Source of the DNA: Mycobacterium ostraviense
Lineage (GTDB): Bacteria > Actinomycetota > Actinomycetes > Mycobacteriales > Mycobacteriaceae
Length of the DNA: 64,000 bases
Direction of reading: 5' to 3'
Assembly (NCBI RefSeq): GCF_002705925.1
Contig: NZ_NKRE01000001.1
Span: 348,161-412,160, forward strand
Each line of letters opens with the position of its first letter. Within the stretch, counting starts at the first letter, position 1. The notes below the pieces were generated by a model. The model ran no database searches. It worked only from the letters and a program-made list of their open reading frames with translations, and had not been told where the DNA came from. Made by a program: the position numbers and the translations under genes. Positions 29,705-38,376 of this stretch are shown piece after piece.

Positions 29705-31138
29705 CTATCGCGCGGCTTCGGCCATGTACTCGCCGATCGAGTCTGCCACGAAGTCGAGCATCGGAATGGTCAGCCCCGGGTAGGTGCCCACCCAAAATGT
29801 ACGGTTCATCACGATATCGGTGTTGGTCAGGTCTCCCACGATCCGGAAGTCAACGTTGCGGTAGGCCGGCTGCTTGATGAGATTGCCGGCGAACAGCTGA
29901 CGAAAGCCGATTTTGCGCTGGTCGAGGAACCGCATGAACTTGCTGCGTTCCACGGGGTGCGCGGGGTCGAGTGTGATCGGGAAACCGAACCACGACGGCT
30001 CCGATTTTGGTGTGGCGACTGGCAGGATTAGCCCATCGACTCGGGACAACCGCGCGGTCAGGTGGTCGAAGTTGTCCTTACGCGCCTGAACGAATCCGTC
30101 GAGCTTAGCCAACTGTGAAAGTCCAAGTGCGGCCTGCATGTCGGTGGCTTTCAAGTTGTATCCGATGTGGCTGTAGATGTACTTGTGGTCATAGCCCTTG
30201 GGCAGGCCGCCGAGTTGCCACTCAAAACGCTTTTGGCACGTGTTGTCGTTCCCCGGAGCGCAATAGCAGTCCCGCCCCCAGTCGCGGAAGGACTCGACCT
30301 GTTTACGGATTAGTGCCGACTTGACGAACACCGCACCGCCCTCGCCGGTCGTAATGTGGTGCGCGGGATAGAAACTCACGGTTGCGGTGTCGCCAAAACT
30401 CCCAGTGCGTTTGCCGTCATAGGTAGAGCCCAAGGCGTCGCACGAGTCCTCGACCAACCACAGTCCATGCTCGTCGCACAATTCCTGCACCGTGTCCAAG
30501 TCGAACGGATTGCCCAGGGTGTGCGCCATCATGATCGCCCGCGTCTTGGGCCCGACAGCTTCCCGCAGCCTCTCCGGGATAGCGTCGTACGTGCCCAGCT
30601 CGATGTCGACGACGACGGGCCGCAGTCCGTTCTGGATGATCGGATTGACGGTGGTGGGAAACCCGCATGCCACAGTCAGCACCTCGTCACCGGGCTCCAG
30701 CGGACGTTTTCCAAGTCTCTTTTTAGACCTGCCCAGCCTTGGACTAGTCAGGGCACTGAGGCCGCACAGGTTGGCGCTCGAGCCACTGTTGACGAAGACC
30801 GCACCGCGGGCACCCACATAACGGGACAGGGCGCGCTCGAACAACGGATGGAACCGGCCCGCAGTCAACCAACCGTCGAGGGACGCGTCGACCAGTGCGG
30901 CGAAGTCTTCCGGGTCAAGGACCTTGCCCGAGACGGGAACCGGCGTTGTGCCCGGGACAAACTCGGATGTCGCCAGCTTCCGCTTGGCATAGCCTCGAAC
31001 CGCCGCAAGTATGTCCTCACGATCCGCCTCGAGCCCGTCTTCCTCGGAACCATCTGCATCGAACGTTGAAATCAGATCTCCTACTGACGTGTGAATCCAG
31101 ATATTGCGGCCGAAAACCCCACGGGCGTGCCACTGCAT
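29705..31138 (-). CDS. rfbH: CDP-4-keto-6-deoxyglucose 3-dehydrase (RfbH/E1)
   Basis: This is a 477-residue protein from ATG 31138; a later start near residue 30 is possible, since relatives have about 437. It is of the DegT/aminotransferase fold, but His260 ([13 protein letters not shown]) stands where aminotransferases have the PLP-binding Lys. That is the hallmark of this pyridoxamine-phosphate dehydrase. The iron-sulfur motif is exact: Cys233, then 57 residues to Cys291, one to Cys293, seven to Cys301 (C-X57-C-X-C-X7-C). It removes the C3 hydroxyl of CDP-4-keto-6-deoxyglucose using electrons from a reductase (RfbI/E3), which is not encoded in this window. It heads the leftward rfbH-rfbG-gtrA operon. 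Confidence 0.93.
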   Translation of the reverse strand: MQWHARGVFGRNIWIHTSVGDLISTFDADGSEEDGLEADREDILAAVRGYAKRKLATSEFVPGTTPVPVSGKVLDPEDFAALVDASLDGWLTAGRFHPLFERALSRYVGARGAVFVNSGSSANLCGLSALTSPRLGRSKKRLGKRPLEPGDEVLTVACGFPTTVNPIIQNGLRPVVVDIELGTYDAIPERLREAVGPKTRAIMMAHTLGNPFDLDTVQELCDEHGLWLVEDSCDALGSTYDGKRTGSFGDTATVSFYPAHHITTGEGGAVFVKSALIRKQVESFRDWGRDCYCAPGNDNTCQKRFEWQLGGLPKGYDHKYIYSHIGYNLKATDMQAALGLSQLAKLDGFVQARKDNFDHLTARLSRVDGLILPVATPKSEPSWFGFPITLDPAHPVERSKFMRFLDQRKIGFRQLFAGNLIKQPAYRNVDFRIVGDLTNTDIVMNRTFWVGTYPGLTIPMLDFVADSIGEYMAEAAR

Positions 31139-31216
31139 TGATAGTGTGTCACCTACGCGACGCCGCGTCAGCAAAACCGCGCGGGGGGACGATAGATTGA
31201 GATTGGAAGACTCGTC

Positions 31217-31993
31217 GTGAAAGCCGTTCTGCTGGCGGGTGGTCTTGGCACGCGCATGCGTGAGGAGACCGAATTCCGCCCCAAGCCGATGGTCGAGGTG
31301 GGTGGTCGGCCGGTGCTGTGGCACATCATGAAAATTCTTGGTCACTACGGCATTTCCGAGTTTGTGGTGTGCACGGGCTACAAGAGCGAGCACATCAAGA
31401 ACTACTTCACGAACTACGGGATCTCCAATCTGGACTTCACGGTGACCCTGGGTGACCAGTCGAACATTCGCTACCATGGCTCCCACGACGAATGCAATTG
31501 GCAGGTCACCGTCGCAGACACCGGTTTGAGCACGATGACCGGGGGCCGCATCAAACGCATTCAGAAGTACATAGGCTGCGAGACCTTCCTATGCACCTAC
31601 GGCGACGGCATCGCCGACGTCGACATCCATGCCCTGCTGAAGTTCCACCGCTCGCATGGCAAACTCGCAACGATTACGGCCACCCAGCCGACTAGCCGAT
31701 TTGGGGTCCTCGACCTAGAGGAGGACGGCGCAGTCGCCACATTCCGAGAGAAGCCACAGACTGACGACTGGGTCAACATCGGCTACTTCCTGTTCGAGCC
31801 CGCAGTGTTCGACTACATCGACGGCGACGACTCGGTCCTCGAGGACAAGCCGCTGTTTCGGCTCGCCCAAGAACACCAGATCGCCGCCTACCCGCACCAC
31901 GGTTTCTGGCAACCAATGGATACCTACCGGGAAGCGCAACTGCTTAACAACCTTTGGAGCAACGGCAACCCACCATGGAAGGTGTGGCGGTGA
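31217..31993 (+). CDS. rfbF: Glucose-1-phosphate cytidylyltransferase (RfbF)
   Basis: This is a 258-residue protein from GTG 31217, with GGAAG upstream. Nucleotidyltransferase signature [20 protein letters not shown] is at the N-terminus, followed by [26 protein letters not shown] (metal-binding Asp) and [19 protein letters not shown]. These are specific to CDP-glucose pyrophosphorylases. It makes CDP-glucose from CTP and glucose-1-phosphate, the entry to 3,6-dideoxysugars. It diverges from rfbH over 78 bases, so one control region probably drives both operons. Its stop overlaps the next start (GTGA). Confidence 0.94.
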   Translation: MKAVLLAGGLGTRMREETEFRPKPMVEVGGRPVLWHIMKILGHYGISEFVVCTGYKSEHIKNYFTNYGISNLDFTVTLGDQSNIRYHGSHDECNWQVTVADTGLSTMTGGRIKRIQKYIGCETFLCTYGDGIADVDIHALLKFHRSHGKLATITATQPTSRFGVLDLEEDGAVATFREKPQTDDWVNIGYFLFEPAVFDYIDGDDSVLEDKPLFRLAQEHQIAAYPHHGFWQPMDTYREAQLLNNLWSNGNPPWKVWR

Positions 31994-33051
31994 AGAAAAA
32001 GATCGCATGCATCGTTCCTGCCTACAACGAAAGCGAATGTGTCTACGAGCTAGCAAGGCGGCTGGCCCTGATGTTCGATAGCGAGGCCGCTTATGACTTT
32101 GAGGCAATAATCGTAGAAAACGGGTCGACCGACGACACGATGGACAAACTGCTCACAATCAGCGCAGCGGACCCGCGGTTCAAGATCGTCCAATTAGCCC
32201 GCAACTTCGGGATGGACGGCGGGCTAACGGCCGGTCTCAATGTGGTTGACGCTGACGCCGTCGTTCTCATGACTGCTGACCTGCAGGATCCGCCCGAGTT
32301 CATCCCGGAGATGATCCGCAAATGGGAGGAGGGCTACGAGAACGTTTACGGACTGGTCACTGAACGACGAGGCACCGGCCCGATCCGCGCGATGAACTCC
32401 CGGCTGTTCTACTGGCTGGCGGGGAAAGTCACCGACGAGCGTATCACCAAGAACGCCAGCGACTTTCGCTTGGTTGACCGAAAAGTTTACGAAGTGGTTC
32501 GCTCGATGGACGAGCGCAACAGGTTCGTTCGGGGCCTGTTCTCCTGGGTAGGTTTCAAGTCGGTCGGGCTACCCATGGTGCGCCCGCCACGCTTCGCGGG
32601 CGAGTCCAAGGCATACAGCTTCGGCGTCATTAACCTGGCTTTCAAGGGCATCTTTGCGCACTCCTACATGCCGCTACGACTTATCACCATGACCGGTTTT
32701 CTCTTGAGCTTCATCGCGGCCGTCGCCGTCTTCGTGTTCGCAGTGCGCATCGTCTTCTACGGCGAACTTCCCTTCCATGGGTACGGTTCGCTCATCTGTG
32801 TCATGCTGATCGGCTTCGGGGTAGTCACGCTATTTCTCGGGGTCGTCGGCGAATACCTCGGGCTCATCTACGAGGAAGTCAAACAGCGGCCGAACTTCGT
32901 CATTACCAGAAAAGTCGGTATGGGACCGCTCCGATCCGGCTTAGAAGATGCGGAGGAGGGATGGAATGCCGTCCAAGCGCAGGCCCGCGAAATGACGAAA
33001 TTCTCGGACAGGATGACGCCCGTCCCCCACCAACCGAGAGGTCGTTTGTAG
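31990..33051 (+). CDS. Polyprenyl-phosphate glycosyltransferase, GtrB/ArnC-like
   Basis: This is a 353-residue protein. GTG 31990 overlaps the rfbF stop (GTGA) and lies seven bases after GGAAGG; an ATG at 31975 is possible. The GT2 domain shows IACIVPAYNESECVYELARR, VENGSTDDT and TADLQDPPEF (the DxD region), FRLVDRKVY and RFVRGLFSWVGF. Two C-terminal helices follow (ITMTGFLLSFIAAVAVFVFA and LICVMLIGFGVVTLFLGVVG). This is the DPM1/GtrB/ArnC plan: transfer of a sugar from a nucleotide donor to decaprenyl or undecaprenyl phosphate at the inner face. Its place in the deoxysugar operon suggests that the finished CDP-sugar is its donor. Confidence 0.88.
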   Translation: MKKKIACIVPAYNESECVYELARRLALMFDSEAAYDFEAIIVENGSTDDTMDKLLTISAADPRFKIVQLARNFGMDGGLTAGLNVVDADAVVLMTADLQDPPEFIPEMIRKWEEGYENVYGLVTERRGTGPIRAMNSRLFYWLAGKVTDERITKNASDFRLVDRKVYEVVRSMDERNRFVRGLFSWVGFKSVGLPMVRPPRFAGESKAYSFGVINLAFKGIFAHSYMPLRLITMTGFLLSFIAAVAVFVFAVRIVFYGELPFHGYGSLICVMLIGFGVVTLFLGVVGEYLGLIYEEVKQRPNFVITRKVGMGPLRSGLEDAEEGWNAVQAQAREMTKFSDRMTPVPHQPRGRL

Positions 33052-34586
33052 TGCTGCAGGAAGCGAAAGCCCCGAAGGATGTTGCTCCATCACGCATTCC
33101 GGACTGGCTCTTCATCTTCGAAATGGCCAACAACCACATGGGCGACGTGGAACATGGCTTGCGCCTGATCAGTGAATTCGCTTCGCTCACAGGAGATTTC
33201 GACTTCAAGTTCGCCTTCAAGATGCAGTATCGCGCGCTCGACACGTTCATCCATCCCGACTACCACGGGCGCGACGACATCAAATACATCAAGCGGTTTG
33301 AGGAAACTCGCTTGCGCCCCGAGGAGTCGCGCAAGCTGGTGGATGCGATCCGCGACAACGGTTTCATTCCGGTCTGTACGCCCTTTGACGATGAATCGGT
33401 CGACAGAGTGGTGGCAGATGGCTTTGACATCCTCAAAATCGCGAGCTGCTCGCTCACCGACTGGCCGCTACTGGAGAAGGCGGTGGGCAGCACCCTGCCG
33501 ATGATTGTCTCGACTGCAGGAGCAACTCTCGAAGAGATCGACAACGTCGTTGCGTTCCTCAAACACCGCGACAAAGATTTCGTGCTGATGCATTGCGTGG
33601 CTGAATATCCGACCAGCAACGACAAACTCCAGCTCAACCAGATCGACTTCCTGCGTCAACGCTATGAGGAGATCCGTATCGGGTACTCGACCCACGAATT
33701 CCCTACCGAGACGCTGCCAGTAGCGGTCGCTATTGGCAAGGGCTGCACCGTGTTCGAAAAACATGTCGGACTAGTCACCGACAAATACGGCATCAATGGC
33801 TATTCCGCCAGTCCCGAGCAGGCTCGGGCGTGGCTTGAGGCGGCACGCACAGCACGTACCATAAACGGCAAATCCGGTGAACGCACCACAGCGACACCCG
33901 ACGAGCGGGCGAGTCTCTTGTCGCTGCGCCGAGGCGTCTTCGCCAATCGCGACATCGAGGCCGGCGAGAAGATCGGCAGTGGCGAGGTCTTCATGGCGAT
34001 CCCCACCCAGGAAGACCATGTCACCGCCAACGACTGGTCAAAATACACTCATTTCTACGCCACGACTGAAATCAAGAAGAACGAACCGATTCTGACTTCG
34101 AACAGCCGGCGCGAGGAAGTGCGCGAGAAGGTGTTCTCCATCGTGCAAAGTGTGAAGTCGCTGCTGGAACGCGCCAACGTGGTGATTCCCGGCCGGGCTG
34201 ATCTCGAAATCTCACACCATTACGGCATCGATAAGTTTGACGAATTTGGGATCACCATGATCACCGTGGTGAACCGCGAATATTGCAAGAAGCTTATTGT
34301 CGTACTGCCCGGACAAAAACATCCCGAGCAGTATCACAATCGCAAAGAAGAGACTTTTCACGTTCTCTACGGCGACCTCGACGTCGTGCTCGACGGAGAG
34401 GCGCGCCAATGCGGACCCGGCGACGTCATCACAATCGAACGCACGGTACGCCATGCTTTCAATAGCAAGAACGGCGCGATCTTCGAGGAGATCTCCTCGA
34501 CCCATTACAAAGATGATTCGTTCTATATCGATCCGAAGATCGGCGAGAACATGGAGCGTAAGACTTTTCTCACGCATTGGATGTGA
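33051..34586 (+). CDS. NeuB-family ulosonic acid synthase fused to SAF and cupin domains
   Basis: This is a 511-residue protein. GTG 33051 overlaps the previous stop as TAGTG. Residues about 15-280 form a NeuB barrel: FEMANNHMGD, VCTPFDDESVDRV, ILKIASCSLTDWPLLEK, MHCVAEYPTSND, IGYSTHEF and FEKHVGL keep the PEP- and metal-binding residues. Residues about 290-350 are an SAF (antifreeze-like) domain: LRRGVFANRDIEAGEKIGSG. Residues about 400-480 are a cupin (LPGQKHPEQYHNRKEETFHV, LYGDL, CGPGDVITIER, RHAF) recalling type II phosphomannose isomerase and D-lyxose isomerase. NeuB enzymes condense PEP with an aldose to a 3-deoxy-2-ulosonic acid. The acceptor is unlikely to be ManNAc, since no CMP-sialate genes are present. 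The cupin may bind or isomerise the aldose. Confidence 0.85.
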   Translation: MLQEAKAPKDVAPSRIPDWLFIFEMANNHMGDVEHGLRLISEFASLTGDFDFKFAFKMQYRALDTFIHPDYHGRDDIKYIKRFEETRLRPEESRKLVDAIRDNGFIPVCTPFDDESVDRVVADGFDILKIASCSLTDWPLLEKAVGSTLPMIVSTAGATLEEIDNVVAFLKHRDKDFVLMHCVAEYPTSNDKLQLNQIDFLRQRYEEIRIGYSTHEFPTETLPVAVAIGKGCTVFEKHVGLVTDKYGINGYSASPEQARAWLEAARTARTINGKSGERTTATPDERASLLSLRRGVFANRDIEAGEKIGSGEVFMAIPTQEDHVTANDWSKYTHFYATTEIKKNEPILTSNSRREEVREKVFSIVQSVKSLLERANVVIPGRADLEISHHYGIDKFDEFGITMITVVNREYCKKLIVVLPGQKHPEQYHNRKEETFHVLYGDLDVVLDGEARQCGPGDVITIERTVRHAFNSKNGAIFEEISSTHYKDDSFYIDPKIGENMERKTFLTHWM

Positions 34587-36490
34587 TGAGAACAGCGACT
34601 GTCGCGCCCGATAAGACGAACCCCGGCATGTCCCAGACCATGCGACTCGCGGATTATCTGTTTGCGCGCTTGCGAGACGAGGGCGTCGACGCAGTTTTTC
34701 TCGTCCCAGGCGGCGGGGCGATGTATCTCGTCGACGCCCTCGGACAGAACCGAGAACTCCGTTATGTGCCCACCCATCACGAACAGGCGGCGGCGATTGC
34801 CGCTGAAGCCTACTCGCGCATCAATGGCCACCTCGGCTGCGCGCTCGTCACAACCGGCCCCGGCGCGACCAACGCAATCACCGGGGTCGCGGGCGCGTGG
34901 ATCGAATCGGTACCGCTTCTTGTCATTTCTGGCCAAGTCAAGCGTGCTGACCTTATGGGCAACAGCGGCGTGCGACAAAAAGGTCCGCAGGAAGTCGACA
35001 TCGTCTCGATGGTGAAGCCAATCACAAAATATGCGGTGACGGTGCCGGATCCATCGGAGATTCGCTACCACTTCGAGAAGGCGGTGCATCTGGCCACTAC
35101 TGGTCGGCGCGGGCCGGTCTGGCTGGACATTCCCCTCGACGTTCAAGCCGCGCAGATCAACCCTTCCGCGCTCAAGGGCTATGTTCCTTCGACAACCGGC
35201 TCCAAGAACCTCACCGCCGACGCGACCGCGGTCCTCGACCTCGTCAACGCGGCCGAACGGCCGATCATTCTCGCGGGGCACGGCATTCGCCTCGCCGAGG
35301 CGGCGGAGGATTTCGGCACCCTGTATGAGACGCTTGGGATTCCAGTCGTCACTACGTGGAACGCGACCGACCTCATTCCCTCGAACCACCGCCTTTCGGT
35401 GGGAAAGCCCGGCACAGTCGCGCTGCGCCCACCAAATTTCGCCATCCAGAACAGCGACCTCGTTTTGTCCATCGGCGCTCGGCTCGACAATGTCGTGACT
35501 GCCTACAACCCGGCGAAGTTCGGCCGTCATGCGCCCAAGGTCATCGTTGACGTCGATCCCGCCGAACTAGGCAAATTCCCCGACGACATGAATATCGCGC
35601 GCACAGTCTGTGCCGACGCGCGGGACTTCATCCGCGCGATGCTGGAACAGAAGCCACGGATGATTGCCAAGGATCGCTCATCCTGGCTCGACCATTGCAA
35701 CGATTGGAAGGCGCGGTATCCGATTAACGACGGTGCGCCGTTCCCGAAGTCGGGCGTCATCAGCCATTACCACCTCACCAAGGTGCTCGCCGACGAGATC
35801 CCTGAAAACACACTTATCGTCACGGGCAGCTCGGGGCTAGCGATCGAGATCTTCCACACCGGCTTCGCGAACAAGCCGGGGCAGCGGATCTTTCTCACTT
35901 CTGGCCTCGGCGCAATGGGCTACGGCTTGCCGGCGATGGTCGGGGCGGGTTTAGCCTCAGACGCTAAATCCTTTGTGGGCATCGAGGGCGACGGCAGCCT
36001 CATGATGAATGTCCAAGAGCTGCAGACCATCCGCATGCTCGACCTACCGCTCAAGCTCTTCCTTTTTAACAATGGCGGCTATGCCTCGATCCGCAACACG
36101 CAGCGCAACTATTTCGAGGGTCACTATGTCGGGACCGGACCAGAAGGACGCCTTGGCCTGCCCGATTTCGTGGCGCTTGCAAAGGCTAACGGCATCGAGT
36201 CGATGCGCATCCAGGACGTAGGTGAACTCGCTCTGGTTGTGCGCGAAGCACTTTCGCAGCGTGGACCACTTATCGTGGACGTGCAGGTCCAGCACGACGA
36301 GGCACTTTGGCCAAAATCTGCCGCGCTGCCCCAGCCTGACGGATCGATTCGCTCGATGCCGCTAGAGGACATGTCGCCGCTACTGCCGCGGGCAGAGTTC
36401 GGCGCCAACATGCTAGTGCCGCTGGATCCAGCGTCGAAAAACTTGCCCGAACGACTCATCGAACAGTCCAAAAATGGTGCCAAACCCTAG
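34586..36490 (+). CDS. ThDP-dependent acyl transferase, YerE/IlvB-like
   Basis: This is a 634-residue protein. ATG 34586 overlaps the neuB stop as TGATG. It has the three-domain acetohydroxyacid synthase plan: an N-terminal domain with VPGGGAMYLVDAL and catalytic Glu66 in THHEQAAAIAAEAY; a middle domain; a C-terminal ThDP-Mg motif GDGSLMMN followed by NNGGY. It is a separate relative, not the housekeeping IlvB: there is no small subunit and it sits in a sugar operon. YerE of Yersinia decarboxylates pyruvate and attaches the two-carbon unit to C4 of CDP-4-keto-3,6-dideoxyglucose; an IlvB-like protein in the M. marinum LOS locus is linked to caryophyllose. Here the 2-keto acid is probably the NeuB product. 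Confidence 0.85.
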   Translation: MRTATVAPDKTNPGMSQTMRLADYLFARLRDEGVDAVFLVPGGGAMYLVDALGQNRELRYVPTHHEQAAAIAAEAYSRINGHLGCALVTTGPGATNAITGVAGAWIESVPLLVISGQVKRADLMGNSGVRQKGPQEVDIVSMVKPITKYAVTVPDPSEIRYHFEKAVHLATTGRRGPVWLDIPLDVQAAQINPSALKGYVPSTTGSKNLTADATAVLDLVNAAERPIILAGHGIRLAEAAEDFGTLYETLGIPVVTTWNATDLIPSNHRLSVGKPGTVALRPPNFAIQNSDLVLSIGARLDNVVTAYNPAKFGRHAPKVIVDVDPAELGKFPDDMNIARTVCADARDFIRAMLEQKPRMIAKDRSSWLDHCNDWKARYPINDGAPFPKSGVISHYHLTKVLADEIPENTLIVTGSSGLAIEIFHTGFANKPGQRIFLTSGLGAMGYGLPAMVGAGLASDAKSFVGIEGDGSLMMNVQELQTIRMLDLPLKLFLFNNGGYASIRNTQRNYFEGHYVGTGPEGRLGLPDFVALAKANGIESMRIQDVGELALVVREALSQRGPLIVDVQVQHDEALWPKSAALPQPDGSIRSMPLEDMSPLLPRAEFGANMLVPLDPASKNLPERLIEQSKNGAKP

Positions 36491-37181
36491 CCCGAACTCG
36501 ACCGGTGCGATCCTGTTCGATCTCGATGGCACGCTCGTCGACAGCGCCCCAACGATGACGCGGGGCCTCAATGAGATGGCGCGTCGCCGCGGTGCCCCAC
36601 CTGTCGAGATAGCATCGGTGCGCCGATGGGTAAGCCTTGGCGGCGAGGCGATGCTGCGCGGAGCGTTCGGCATGCAGACCGACCCAATCGGTGATCTCGA
36701 CCAATTCCGCGACATCCTGCGCCGCCAGCGCGCCGACCCTACCGACCTCTACCCTGGCGTGCATGCCATGCTCACGGCTCTAAGAAAACGCGGCTACCGT
36801 ACCGCGATCTGCACAAATAAGCGCGAAGAAATCGCAGTAGCCTATGTGGCCGGGCTCGGTATCGCCGCTTACTTCGATGTCATCGTCGGCGGGGCCCCTG
36901 GCCGCGAGCTCAAGCCAGATCCGTTGCTTGCCCATATGGCACTGAAGCAGCTGGGAGCACAAGCAGACGAAGCAATCTTGGTCGGGGACAGCGAGATCGA
37001 CGCCGACACCGCGATAGCCGCCGGGCTCCGTTTTGTCCTCGTAACGTTCGGATATCCCCATGGCAACATCGACGCGATTCCAGCAGATGCGCGACTCAAC
37101 AGCTTCGATGCGCTGCCCTTCCTGGTGAGCTCGATGTCCGCCCACAGATGTACGCGACAGGCAGAGGGAACTCGCGGATGA
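36474..37181 (+). CDS. HAD-superfamily phosphatase, phosphoglycolate-phosphatase-like
   Basis: This is a 235-residue protein from ATG 36474, overlapping the end of the ThDP gene by 17 bases. Motif I is LFDLDGTLVDSAPTM (nucleophile Asp16, acid Asp18); motif II Thr lies in TAICTNKREE; motif III/IV in ELKPDPLLAH and ILVGDSEIDADTAIAAG. A helical cap between motifs I and II makes it subfamily IA. It should remove a phosphate from a small sugar phosphate. As the last coupled gene after neuB and the ThDP enzyme, it may dephosphorylate a ulosonic acid phosphate or its aldose precursor, as KdsC does after KdsA. Confidence 0.88.
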   Translation: MVPNPSPNSTGAILFDLDGTLVDSAPTMTRGLNEMARRRGAPPVEIASVRRWVSLGGEAMLRGAFGMQTDPIGDLDQFRDILRRQRADPTDLYPGVHAMLTALRKRGYRTAICTNKREEIAVAYVAGLGIAAYFDVIVGGAPGRELKPDPLLAHMALKQLGAQADEAILVGDSEIDADTAIAAGLRFVLVTFGYPHGNIDAIPADARLNSFDALPFLVSSMSAHRCTRQAEGTRG

Positions 37182-37400
37182 CTTCGCGATGCTGGTTCGG
37201 CAGGTGCGCCTTTCGCGACACCTCAAAGCTTTTAGATCTCAAAACCCGGTCAGGCGCTCACCTATCGCGTACCAGTGTTGATATGCGGTCGCACCGAGAT
37301 GGTGTTCCGGCGGGTGAGTCCGGCTGGCTACCAACGGATTTCGGAGACGAATCCATCATCAGTTTGCCATACTCCGAGTCGAACGGGGGTTCATAGCGGC

Positions 37401-38324
37401 ATGTCTCAGCTGTGCCCAATTTGCGGGAGCCCAGGGACCATCCGGGCGTACGGCCGAATAGCGCCATTTATTCTTCAGCTGCGAGGTGACACGAGGGACG
37501 TTCCGCGCGATACCACGCTATGCGGTTGCGACAAATGCGATTTGGTCTACTTCTCCCATCGCTTTGATGACAAGACTCTCGCCGCCATATATTCGGACTA
37601 CCACAACGACCGATACCTATCGGTCCGACGACACTGGGAACCTTGGTACTCGCGGGATGTTCATAACGCGATGGAACCCGGATCGGAGGCGGTCGCCGAG
37701 CGCATCCGGTTTGTGACCAGCATCGTCGAGCCGCATGTCCAAATAGACACCTTGCGAAACATCGTCGACTACGGGGGCGACGAAGGTCAGTTCTTCCCAC
37801 CGGGTTACTTGGGCCCGAAGTACGTGATCGACGTTTCGGGAAAGAACATGGTCGAGGGCGTCCAGGCTGCCTCATCACTTGCTGAGCTTCCCGAGCGACC
37901 GCACCTGGTGACCGCATGTGGCGTTCTCGAACACCTCATCGACCCCGTGGCGACGGTGAAAGAGATCCGAGCCGCGCTCGCTGATGATGGATTGTTTTAC
38001 GCTGAGGTGCCGCTGGACCGGCCCAAAGTTCGCCAATGGCACTCTCAGGCACGTTATCGCCGTTTCCTTGACTGGGTTTCTGCTACCCGTGGCAGCTGGA
38101 TTGTCTCGGATTTCGTCTCCGGCGTCGCGCGCAATTTTGGGCGCACGGTGCCGAGGCTGGGGGCTGTCAAGCAGAGCGAGCACATCAACTACTTCTCCAC
38201 CCAATCTCTGGAGCAGCTGCTCATTGGCGGTGGGTTTCGTGTACTCAGAGCCCAGGCCGACCCGAAGATGAGCTACGGCGGTATGCGTCTGGGCCGACTG
38301 GGGGCTCTTGCGGTTCCGGTATGA
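37401..38324 (+). CDS. SAM-dependent methyltransferase with N-terminal zinc-binding cysteines
   Basis: This is a 307-residue protein from ATG 37401, about a dozen bases after GGGGG. The N-terminus has CPICGSPG and, later, CGCDKCDLVYFSHRF, a four-cysteine zinc site like that of sugar methyltransferases of the Methyltransf_13/23 type. SAM motif I is weak (IVDYGGDEGQFFPPGY), then VTACGVLEHLIDPVATVKEI as motif II/III. Relatives methylate carbon or oxygen of deoxysugars. It follows the NeuB-ThDP-HAD operon by 220 bases that contain no clear gene. C- or O-methylation of the branched sugar is inferred. Confidence 0.8.
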   Translation: MSQLCPICGSPGTIRAYGRIAPFILQLRGDTRDVPRDTTLCGCDKCDLVYFSHRFDDKTLAAIYSDYHNDRYLSVRRHWEPWYSRDVHNAMEPGSEAVAERIRFVTSIVEPHVQIDTLRNIVDYGGDEGQFFPPGYLGPKYVIDVSGKNMVEGVQAASSLAELPERPHLVTACGVLEHLIDPVATVKEIRAALADDGLFYAEVPLDRPKVRQWHSQARYRRFLDWVSATRGSWIVSDFVSGVARNFGRTVPRLGAVKQSEHINYFSTQSLEQLLIGGGFRVLRAQADPKMSYGGMRLGRLGALAVPV

Positions 38325-38376
38325 GTGGTGACAGTTCCAAAAGGACACGGCAATTCGATGACTGGGAGAATCCGCT

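Noticed and set aside
29705..31138. WecE-type sugar aminotransferase
   Set aside because: His replaces the PLP lysine and the C-X57-C-X-C-X7-C cluster is present, so it is a 3-dehydrase.
33051..34586. Sialic acid biosynthesis locus
   Set aside because: NeuB is present but no CMP-sialate synthetase, ManNAc-forming epimerase or sialyltransferase is encoded; the neighbours are CDP-dideoxysugar genes.
34586..36490. Housekeeping acetolactate synthase (branched-chain amino acids)
   Set aside because: No small subunit or ilvC beside it; it is coupled to sugar genes and matches the YerE situation better.
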